The position numbers were made by a program, and so were the translations under genes. The notes beneath the pieces are model-generated. The model had not been told where the DNA came from. It saw only the letters and a program-made list of their open reading frames with translations, and ran no database searches. A DNA stretch of 6,769 bases from Calidifonticultor sp964387355 (GTDB taxonomy: Bacteria; Actinomycetota; Humimicrobiia; Humimicrobiales; Humimicrobiaceae): the NCBI GenBank assembly GCA_964387355.1, contig CAYLWJ010000106.1, positions 1 to 6,769 of the forward strand, in the 5' to 3' direction. Below are positions 1 through 5,724 of this stretch, one piece after another; position 1 is the first letter of the stretch, and each line of letters begins with the position of its first letter.

Positions 1-11
1 AAGGAGGAACC

Positions 12-110
12 ATGCCCGCTTTAAGCCTTCAAAACGTTTTTTCAATAGAAAGCCATATCTATAAGCCGTATCAATTAAGCTTAACTTTTATTGTTATCAC
101 GAAATTTTAG
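12..110 (+). CDS. Possible 32-aa small protein at the window edge, unrecognised
   Basis: An ATG at 12 opens a 32-codon frame closed by TAG at 108-110. Its main support is a perfect Shine-Dalgarno AAGGAGG at 1-7, four bases before the ATG, the same motif and spacing used by the dehydrogenase gene in this window. The peptide has no motif I recognise, no clear membrane segment and no cysteine pair. The stretch is visibly less AT-rich than the following 200 bases, which suggests it is constrained or coding. Two other readings compete. A plus-strand frame at 2-64 is open from the window edge and would give a basic C-terminus ending KRFFNRKPYL. A minus-strand frame is open from 87 to the edge and would include AYRYGFLLKKRFEGLK, but it lacks an ATG. 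I cannot choose firmly without the flanking sequence. Confidence 0.25.
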   Translation: MPALSLQNVFSIESHIYKPYQLSLTFIVITKF

Positions 111-306
111 ATGCTAACTAATATTAAATATTTCTGGTAATTTTATTATTTAGTAGTATAATTTTTTAGTTTAATTTAATTTTTAGAATTAATTTAGGAT
201 TAAGTAATTTTAAATAATTACATTAACAAAATTTATAATATATATATGTTAATATAATTTATATTTTTATTGCAATTAAAAGAAATTTAATGTAAGGAGT
301 TTTACT
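111..306 (+). promoter_or_regulatory. AT-rich leader upstream of the malic enzyme gene
   Basis: This stretch is almost all A and T with stops in every frame, so I see no gene in it. It contains TATAAT at 234-239 as a possible -10 box, but no good -35 at the right distance, and in such AT-rich DNA the hexamer is expected by chance. The useful signal is AAGGAG at 294-299, seven bases before the GTG at 307, which fixes the start of the malic enzyme gene. Confidence 0.35.
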
Positions 307-1527
307 GTGAATATTTATAAAGAAGCATTAATTATGCACAAACAAGTGTCAGGAAAAATCGATGTTATATCAAAAGTAAAAACTGAAAATGAACATGATT
401 TAGCTTTAGCTTACTCTCCTGGTGTTGCAGAGCCTTGTAGACATATCTTTAAAAATCCCGAGCTTTTAAATACTTATACGGGTAGATCTAATATGATTGC
501 CGTAGTCTCAGATGGTTCAGCAGTATTAGGGCTTGGAAATATTGGGGCACGTGCTGCTCTTCCAGTTATGGAAGGGAAATGTGTTTTATTTAAACAATTT
601 GGCGGTGTTTCTGCATTTCCACTTTGTATAGAAAGTCAGGATAATGATGTTATCGTAAATACTGTGAAAGTGCTAGAGCCATCTTTTTCAGGAATTAATC
701 TTGAGGATATTGCTGCTCCAAGATGTTTTGAAATTGAAAACAGGTTAAAAAAAGAAACAAATATGCTTATATTTCATGATGACCAGCATGGTACAGCAAT
801 CGTTACGCTTGCAGGACTATTTAATGCTTTAAAGTTTTATAATTTGGATATAACTAAAGTGAAAATTGTGATGAACGGCGCTGGGGCTGCAGGGCATTCT
901 ATTGTTAGCTTGTTACATTATTTAGGTGCAAAAAATATTTTAATTTGTGATACTAAAGGAATAATTTATAAAGAAAGACCAGATTTAAATTTTGCAAAAC
1001 AGCAAATTGCTCAGATGACTAATCCACAGAACATTAAAGGACAACTAATAGATGCTTTAATTGAAGCAGATGTTTTTATTGGAGTCTCTGTAGCTAACCA
1101 GTTAACTCCTGAAATGGTTTCTAAAATGCGAAAAAAACCTATTATATTTGCACTGGCAAATCCTGAACCTGAGATTTCTGTAGAACTTGCAAAAGAAATA
1201 GGCATTGAAATAATAGCAACTGGAAGGTCAGATTATCCAAACCAGGTAAATAATGTTTTAGCTTTCCCTGGAGTGTTTAGAGGAGCGCTTGATGCTAATG
1301 CTACTGATATTAATATGGAAATGAAGCTTGCCGCTGCAAAAGCTATTGCTTCAATTGTAGAAAAAGAGTTAAAGCCGGATTATATTATACCAAAACCTTT
1401 TGATCCTAGAGTTTTACCTGCTGTTGCAACTTCAGTTGCAGAAGCAGCAGTAAGAAGTGGAGTAGCATCAAAAGATACCGATCTTGACTGGATTGAATAT
1501 AAAGCTAAAAATATTTTAAGAAAATAA
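307..1527 (+). CDS. Malic enzyme, short bacterial form (oxaloacetate-decarboxylating malate dehydrogenase)
   Basis: This cytosolic enzyme oxidises and decarboxylates malate to pyruvate and CO2, reducing NAD or NADP. At 406 aa it matches the short bacterial class and lacks the phosphotransacetylase-like C-terminal domain of MaeB. The N-terminal domain has YSPGVAEPC (36-44) with the catalytic Tyr36, and EGKCVLF (89-95) with the expected catalytic lysine at Lys91. Metal ligands are Glu133 and Asp134 in NLEDI and Asp159 in FHDDQHGTA (156-164). The Rossmann domain has GAGAAG (191-196) with Asp215 at the end of the second strand. ANPEPEI (284-290) and GRSDYPNQVNN (306-316) complete the nucleotide and substrate site. 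Asp215 is compatible with NAD use but does not settle cofactor choice. The GTG start is chosen because AAGGAG lies seven bases upstream; the next in-frame ATG, codon 10, has no such signal. The gene stands alone and converges with the dehydrogenase. Confidence 0.96.
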   Translation: MNIYKEALIMHKQVSGKIDVISKVKTENEHDLALAYSPGVAEPCRHIFKNPELLNTYTGRSNMIAVVSDGSAVLGLGNIGARAALPVMEGKCVLFKQFGGVSAFPLCIESQDNDVIVNTVKVLEPSFSGINLEDIAAPRCFEIENRLKKETNMLIFHDDQHGTAIVTLAGLFNALKFYNLDITKVKIVMNGAGAAGHSIVSLLHYLGAKNILICDTKGIIYKERPDLNFAKQQIAQMTNPQNIKGQLIDALIEADVFIGVSVANQLTPEMVSKMRKKPIIFALANPEPEISVELAKEIGIEIIATGRSDYPNQVNNVLAFPGVFRGALDANATDINMEMKLAAAKAIASIVEKELKPDYIIPKPFDPRVLPAVATSVAEAAVRSGVASKDTDLDWIEYKAKNILRK

Positions 1528-1546
1528 TTTACAGCATTAAAGTATT

Positions 1547-2725
1547 TTATAGCGCAATTTTATAAATATTTACAATGTCTTCTTGATTTAATTTCATAAA
1601 GTTGCCTATTGGTCCCCATTGAAGCTCTTTAGCAGCCATTTGTTCAAAATTCATTTTAACAATTTCCGATTCATTAATTTTTAATTCTCTTATCCTTGTT
1701 GGCAAATTTATTTCTTTTAAGAAATGTTCAAATTTTTCAATACCTGCAAGTGCAATATATTCATCAGAGCCAAAACAAGCGTCAACGCCCCACACCCTAA
1801 CTGCAAACTGAACAAATCTTTTTACATTTTGTCTATAAACATATTTCATCCAAGCAGGAAATACAACAGAAAGAGCAGCTCCATGTGTAATGCCATATAA
1901 TGCGCTTAGTTCATGTGCTAGTTTATGAGAAGCCCAGTCTTCAATTCTTCCAGTCCCAAGAATTCCATTGTGCGCAATTGTGCTTGCCCACATTAGCTCT
2001 GCTCTTGAATCATAATCTTCAGGATTTTTTAAAACTATTTTCACATTCTCAATTACTGATTTTATTGCTGCTTCACATAATCTATCAGTTAAATCAGATT
2101 TTTTTGTGGGAGTAAAATATCTCTCAAAAATATGAGACATGGTATCAAGTGCCCCGCATGCTGTCTGATAAGTATCAATCGAAAATGTAATTTCAGGATT
2201 TAAAATTGCAAATTTTGGAAGCATTAAACTGCTATGAAAGCCTTTCTTTAAAGCCATTTCTTCATTTGTTATAACTGTAACTACACTTGATTCACTCCCA
2301 GATGCTGGAACTGTTAATACTACGCCTAAACTCAGCGCAGAAGAAGGTTTTGCTTTCCCCATGAAAAAATCCCATACATCGCCAGAATATTGTGTTCCAA
2401 TTGCAATTGCTTTTGCAGAATCAATAACGCTTCCTCCGCCTACGGCTAAAATAAAATCTATTTTGTTTTCCCTGCAAATTTTTATGCCTTCATTAACCAT
2501 AGAAAGAGTTGGGTTTGGTTTAACTCCGGAAAGTTCATAAAAATTTATATTTTCTTCCCTTAAAGATTTTATAATTGTATTATATAAACCAATTTTTTTA
2601 ATAGTTTCACCACCATAATGAAGCAATATTCTGTCTGAATATTTTTTTACTTCTTTTCCGACAGTTTTTTCAGTGCCTTTTCCAAAAATTATTTCTGTTG
2701 GGTTACAAAACCTAAAATTTTCCAT
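1547..2725 (-). CDS. Iron-type alcohol dehydrogenase of the butanol dehydrogenase (BdhA/YqhD) group
   Basis: A soluble group III metal-dependent dehydrogenase of 392 aa, expected to reduce aldehydes to alcohols as an electron sink in fermentation. Over its whole length it resembles clostridial and Thermotoga butanol dehydrogenases and E. coli YqhD. The dinucleotide-binding motif is GGGSVIDSAKA (96-106). The four metal ligands are Asp194, His198, His267 and His281, the last in YGITHG (277-282); these are the same residue numbers as in YqhD. SGVKPNP (66-72) and FPAWMKYVYR (289-298) are further family blocks. In the N-terminal loop the usual YGGGS is YGGET (37-41), so Glu40 replaces the serine that contacts the NADPH 2'-phosphate in YqhD; this hints at NADH use, by inference. 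The start is set by AGGAGG at 2730-2735, four bases from the ATG. Physiological substrate and direction cannot be read from sequence. Confidence 0.95.
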   Translation of the reverse strand: MENFRFCNPTEIIFGKGTEKTVGKEVKKYSDRILLHYGGETIKKIGLYNTIIKSLREENINFYELSGVKPNPTLSMVNEGIKICRENKIDFILAVGGGSVIDSAKAIAIGTQYSGDVWDFFMGKAKPSSALSLGVVLTVPASGSESSVVTVITNEEMALKKGFHSSLMLPKFAILNPEITFSIDTYQTACGALDTMSHIFERYFTPTKKSDLTDRLCEAAIKSVIENVKIVLKNPEDYDSRAELMWASTIAHNGILGTGRIEDWASHKLAHELSALYGITHGAALSVVFPAWMKYVYRQNVKRFVQFAVRVWGVDACFGSDEYIALAGIEKFEHFLKEINLPTRIRELKINESEIVKMNFEQMAAKELQWGPIGNFMKLNQEDIVNIYKIAL

Positions 2726-2783
2726 TTTGCCTCCTAACTAAATTTTCAAATTAAAATATATATTAATTTATTAGTTAATTTAT

Positions 2784-2831
2784 CTCAATATTAATCTCAT
2801 TATTAATCTCATTATTAATCTCACCGTTAAT
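2784..2831. repeat. Four-copy 12-bp tandem repeat
   Basis: Four consecutive 12-base units start at 2784, 2796, 2808 and 2820. The second and third are identical (CTCATTATTAAT). The first is CTCAATATTAAT, with two changes, and the fourth is CTCACCGTTAAT, with three changes in the middle. All four keep the CTCA head and the TTAAT end. The array lies about 60 bases upstream of the dehydrogenase start and 280 upstream of the fructokinase start. It could be an operator array or slippage-generated satellite DNA; sequence alone does not separate these. Confidence 0.8.
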
Positions 2832-2940
2832 TTTAGCCACTAAATTGTTAAATATTTTAATAGTATTAATTTTAGCAAACTAACTTATCAAAAGTTTTAG
2901 TATTGTAAATTTAATAAAACTTGTTTATATTAATTTAACC

Positions 2941-3075
2941 TTATTAATTTAATTTAATTTAATTTATTAAACTCTATTTAATATAATTTAATTTGTTTTA
3001 ATTTAATTCAATTAAACTTAATTTAATTTAATCTATTTAATTAAATCTATATGATTTAATGTATAATAATTTAAT
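2941..3075. repeat. Degenerate TTTAA/AATTT pentamer tract upstream of fructokinase
   Basis: The pentamer AATTT is repeated perfectly four times at 2946-2965. The same five-base word then recurs in degenerate form through about 3075, with at least ten TTTAA occurrences in total. With a 5-bp period, two units span roughly one helical turn, so A/T runs recur on the same face of the helix. That is compatible with curved or easily melted DNA or an UP-like promoter element, but simple sequence drift is equally possible. Confidence 0.6.
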
Positions 3076-3113
3076 GCAATTTATATAATTTATTAATTAG
3101 GAAAGGTTAATTA

Positions 3114-4100
3114 ATGGATATAATTTGTTGTGGTGAAGCATTAATAGATTTTTTTGCAGTTCAATCTGGTAAAAATTTTAATGAAGTTGAAGAGTTTAAA
3201 AGAGTTGCTGGAGGTGCACCTGCAAATGTTTCTGTGGGTTGTGCTAAACTAGGCAAAAAATCTGCCTTTATTGGCAGAGTTGGCAATGATTATTTTGGCT
3301 TATATTTAAAAGAAACTTTACAAAAAAATAATGTAGATGTTAGTCAGATGCAGTTTGATAATTATGCAAGAACAGGCCTTGCTTTTATATCTCTGCCTAC
3401 TTCAACAACAAGGGAATTTTTATTTTATAGAAACCCAAGTGCTGATATGAATTTAGATTTTAATATGTTAGATAAGAATTTTATAAAAAACACAAAAATT
3501 TTTCATTTTGGTTCAATTACATTAATTAATGAACCTGCTAAATCATCAACGATAAAAGCAGTAAAGCTTGCAAAAAAATCAGGAGCAGTAATATCTTATG
3601 ACCCAAATTTAAGGATTAATTTATGGGCTGATGCTAGTTTAGCCAAAAAAGTAATTCTTAATGCTTTAAAATATGCAGATTTTTTGAAGTGCAATGATGA
3701 AGAGCTAGTGTTTCTAACTGAAATAAATGATATTAAAAAAGCGTGCCAAAAAATATTAAAGCTTGGTCCAAAATTGTGTGCTATTACACTTGGAGCAAAA
3801 GGTTCTCTGATTGCTGGTTTAAAATTTAATGAATTTTTGCCCATAATTGATGTTAAGACTATTGACAGCACAGGGTGTGGAGATAGTTTTGTAGCTGGCT
3901 TTTTGTCAAAAATGGTTGAAAAATTAGATGTTAAACAATTTGATAGTTTTAGCAAGCTTATTTGTAATAAAGATGAAATAATTAAAATTGCAAAATTTGC
4001 AACAGCGGCAGCTTCAATTACATCAACAAGGATTGGCGTTATCCCATCTTTGCCTAAGTTAGAAGAAGTGGTTAAGTTTATGAGTGAAAAAAATTTTTAA
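3114..4100 (+). CDS. PfkB-family sugar kinase, probable fructokinase
   Basis: A cytosolic ATP-dependent kinase of 328 aa, probably making fructose 6-phosphate from fructose and feeding glycolysis. The first PfkB signature is GGAPANVSVG (33-42), the sugar-lid and substrate region. YDPNLRINLW (162-171) is the block typical of bacterial and plant fructokinases and is the main reason for preferring fructose over ribose or adenosine. CNDEEL (193-198) and ITLGAKGS (224-231) are the usual ATP-domain motifs. The second signature is DSTGCGDSF (251-259), with Asp257 as the catalytic base and Gly254-Gly256 as the anion hole; Cys255 replaces the commoner alanine. Length is normal for the family. The start is supported by AGGAAAGG at 3099-3106. 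The gene appears to stand alone, with long gene-free stretches on both sides. 2-keto-3-deoxygluconate or another ketose remains possible as substrate. Confidence 0.9.
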   Translation: MDIICCGEALIDFFAVQSGKNFNEVEEFKRVAGGAPANVSVGCAKLGKKSAFIGRVGNDYFGLYLKETLQKNNVDVSQMQFDNYARTGLAFISLPTSTTREFLFYRNPSADMNLDFNMLDKNFIKNTKIFHFGSITLINEPAKSSTIKAVKLAKKSGAVISYDPNLRINLWADASLAKKVILNALKYADFLKCNDEELVFLTEINDIKKACQKILKLGPKLCAITLGAKGSLIAGLKFNEFLPIIDVKTIDSTGCGDSFVAGFLSKMVEKLDVKQFDSFSKLICNKDEIIKIAKFATAAASITSTRIGVIPSLPKLEEVVKFMSEKNF

Positions 4101-4186
4101 TATACTTTTTAAAATATTTACATTCAATTAATATTAATTAAACTGTATAATATACAAACTATATAAAAATATAAACAAATTATATA

Positions 4187-4210
4187 ACACACAGTTGCTG
4201 TAATGTGTGT
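4187..4210. repeat. Inverted repeat, 7-bp arms with 10-base loop
   Basis: ACACACA at 4187-4193 is complementary to TGTGTGT at 4204-4210 around the loop GTTGCTGTAA. A smaller competing hairpin, ACAG-TTG-CTGT (4191-4201), overlaps the left arm. No T-run follows directly, so it is a poor intrinsic terminator. A protein-binding operator, or an RNA hairpin in the leader of the binding-protein mRNA, is more plausible. It is one of the few places in this gene-free stretch where G and C are concentrated. Confidence 0.55.
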
Positions 4211-4294
4211 GAGTATTTGTTATTGATAAGCATGTAATTCTATTGATGTTTAATAATCATCTTTTACTATTATATGTTTAAAGCAAATTTAACT

Positions 4295-4318
4295 TAGTTT
4301 TAGGAAGATAGTTTTAGG
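4295..4318. repeat. Pair of 10-bp direct repeats (TAGTTTTAGG)
   Basis: TAGTTTTAGG occurs at 4295-4304 and again at 4309-4318, 14 bases start to start, each followed by a trinucleotide ending in AG (AAG, TAG). It lies about 100 bases before the binding-protein start. A tandem regulator site is possible; there is no further evidence. Confidence 0.5.
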
Positions 4319-4350
4319 TAGTATAAATAAATTAAATAAAGTAATTAATT

Positions 4351-4384
4351 TATAAAAAATATAAAGAAATATAAAAAATATAAA
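4351..4384. repeat. Pair of 15-bp A-rich direct repeats
   Basis: The same 15 bases, TATAAAAAATATAAA, occur at 4351-4365 and 4370-4384, 19 bases start to start. They lie just upstream of the Shine-Dalgarno of the binding-protein gene. The A6 runs could bend DNA or form an unstructured, easily initiated mRNA leader. Low complexity makes chance or slippage a fair alternative. Confidence 0.5.
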
Positions 4385-4416
4385 TTTAAAACGAAAATGA
4401 GAATAAAGGAAAATTG

Positions 4417-5691
4417 ATGAAAAAAATTTTAAGATTATTATTTTCAAAAAAAATTAAAAAATCATCTGCTGTAATCCCTTTTTTAGTTATTTTTTTAATT
4501 TTGATTTTTTTTAATCTTATTGGATGCACAAACAGCGAGCAGGCATTTGTTACTGTGCCCACTGCTATTGACACCTCACCTGTTGAAACTACCTTAATTG
4601 AGCTGCCTCAAACAAGTCAGATTGAAGAGGAAAAGACTGCATCAAATTTTGAATTATTATATGTTCCAAAAATTATGCCAACTACTGAACTTGGAAACAT
4701 TCCCTGGTTTAGCACAATAAAAAATGGTCTTGAAAAATGTGCCCAGGACTATGGTTTTAAAGTCACGGTTATAGGTCCGCCAAAATTTAATTCAGCAATG
4801 CAGGCACAAATTATACTCGATAATATAGGAAAGAATTTTGATGCAATAATTGTTAGCCCAATTGAGGAAGAAATTATTGATTCTGCTTTTGAACGTGCAG
4901 GCAAGGCAGGAATATTAACTTTTAGTAATGAAGGTTATAATCTAAAAAATATTATTTTTGATATTGAAGCAATGTCAAACATTGATTTTGGAAATGCTAT
5001 AATGAAAAAGGGCATTGACTATGCAGGTGGACAAGGAAAATATTTAGTTTCAGTAGGTTTTTTAACTTCTTATATCCAAAATCAGTGGGCAGATGCGGAA
5101 ATTCAATACCAAAAAGAAAAAGCAAGCTCAATGATAAATATTTTAGGAACACAAAAAGGTCAAGATAGGTTTGAGGATAATGAAGACCAAAAAGTTGCAG
5201 TTGAAAAATTGACATCTTTTTTTGACAATAATAAAGATTTAAAACTTGTAGTAGGTAATTCTGCAATAACTTCTATATCTGCTGGAGAAGTTATATCTAA
5301 GAAAAAATTAAAAGGTAAAGTTAGTTATGTTGGTGTGGGTCTTCCAATTGCATTAAATAAGTATATTTTAAATGGGGTTCTTCAGGAAGGATTTTTCTGG
5401 GATCCATATAATTTAGGATATTCTATGGGTTATATTGCTTTTAAAAGTTGGATGGCGAACGGCAGTAAAGACAATTTGGATTTTGACAGTATTAATAGTA
5501 TTAATAACAGTATTGGAGGTAGTGTTAAAAATCCAAGTGGAAATAAAATAGACGGTTATGAAGAACTTCAAATAATAAAAAATGAAAAGGGCGCAAGCGT
5601 TATTTTCGGCAGTGCTATTGAATCAGTAAATATTAAAAATTTAGAAGAGTGGAATAATAAATTTGCAGAATATGGATGGCCAAAGCCTTAA
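4417..5691 (+). CDS. Sugar-binding lipoprotein of an ABC transporter, LsrB/RhaS class
   Basis: A secreted, lipid-anchored solute-binding protein of 424 aa. A basic n-region (to about residue 15) and a hydrophobic core (19-33) lead to the lipobox LIGC, so Cys37 would be lipidated. A Ser/Thr/Pro/Glu-rich linker (about 38-77) tethers the periplasmic-binding fold of type I, from about 79. Within the fold, VPKIM (83-87) aligns with IPKLV of LsrB and keeps its ligand lysine (Lys85). QNQW (221-224) and VGLP (307-310), then FWDPYNLGY (327-335), match the LsrB/rhamnose-binding RhaS group, the last closer to RhaS. Two acidic LsrB ligand positions are changed, so autoinducer-2 is not the likely ligand; a sugar or polyol is inferred. 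ATG 4417 is preferred over the adjacent TTG 4414 because AAAGGA lies six bases upstream of it. No permease or ATPase gene is present in the window, so its transporter partners are elsewhere or off the edge. Confidence 0.88.
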   Translation: MKKILRLLFSKKIKKSSAVIPFLVIFLILIFFNLIGCTNSEQAFVTVPTAIDTSPVETTLIELPQTSQIEEEKTASNFELLYVPKIMPTTELGNIPWFSTIKNGLEKCAQDYGFKVTVIGPPKFNSAMQAQIILDNIGKNFDAIIVSPIEEEIIDSAFERAGKAGILTFSNEGYNLKNIIFDIEAMSNIDFGNAIMKKGIDYAGGQGKYLVSVGFLTSYIQNQWADAEIQYQKEKASSMINILGTQKGQDRFEDNEDQKVAVEKLTSFFDNNKDLKLVVGNSAITSISAGEVISKKKLKGKVSYVGVGLPIALNKYILNGVLQEGFFWDPYNLGYSMGYIAFKSWMANGSKDNLDFDSINSINNSIGGSVKNPSGNKIDGYEELQIIKNEKGASVIFGSAIESVNIKNLEEWNNKFAEYGWPKP

Positions 5692-5724
5692 AAAGATGCC
5701 CTTACAATTAATAAAAAGATGCCC
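5689..5724 (+). repeat. 13-bp direct repeat spanning the binding-protein stop and the CtaB start
   Basis: TAAAAAGATGCCC occurs at 5689-5701 and 5712-5724. The first copy begins with the TAA stop of the binding-protein gene; the second contains the ATG of ctaB. The offset of 23 bases puts the two ATGs in different frames. The first ATG (5696) would make only a 12-aa peptide ending at 5734, which overlaps the ctaB start. Confidence 0.8.

Larger units (their letters stand above)
2726..3113. promoter_or_regulatory. Divergent gene-free region between dehydrogenase and fructokinase
   Basis: These 388 bases separate two divergently transcribed genes and must hold both promoters. Stops occur in all frames, so I see no gene. 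The order from left to right is: the dehydrogenase Shine-Dalgarno (2730-2735, minus strand), a four-copy 12-bp tandem repeat (2784-2831), a mixed AT-rich stretch, a TTTAA-rich tract (about 2941-3075), and AGGAAAGG at 3099-3106, seven bases before the fructokinase ATG. TATAAT at 3062-3067, with TG immediately before it, is a possible extended -10 for fructokinase about 50 bases upstream of its start; I see no matching -35. Confidence 0.5.
4101..4416 (+). promoter_or_regulatory. Gene-free leader upstream of the binding-protein gene
   Basis: No coding frame is visible in these 316 bases. Features in order are TATAAT at 4146-4151 preceded directly by TG (the same eight bases as at 3060-3067), an inverted repeat at 4187-4210, a pair of 10-bp direct repeats at 4295-4318, and a pair of 15-bp A-rich direct repeats at 4351-4384. 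AAAGGA at 4405-4410 is the Shine-Dalgarno for the ATG at 4417. If the TATAAT is a real -10, the transcript would carry a leader of roughly 260 bases containing all the repeats. I see no riboswitch I recognise and no strong terminator after fructokinase. Confidence 0.4.

Noticed and set aside
1011..1205. 64-codon minus-strand frame inside the malic enzyme gene
   Set aside because: It lies wholly within a conserved, clearly identified gene on the other strand and has no family resemblance or ribosome site.
1900..2115. 71-codon plus-strand frame inside the dehydrogenase gene
   Set aside because: Antisense to the conserved metal-binding region; its leucine-rich content is a by-product of the opposite-strand codons.
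3596..3955. 119-codon minus-strand frame inside the fructokinase gene
   Set aside because: Fully antisense to conserved PfkB motifs, without a Shine-Dalgarno or recognisable domain.
4087..4125. Terminator after fructokinase
   Set aside because: The A-run/T-run at the stop codon has no loop and no GC stem; it would not form a stable intrinsic terminator.
4386..4574. 62-codon minus-strand frame over the binding-protein start
   Set aside because: It is the shadow of the signal peptide and leader; low-complexity Lys/Phe-rich product.
4997..5266. 89-codon minus-strand frame inside the binding-protein gene
   Set aside because: Antisense to a conserved binding domain, with no independent support.
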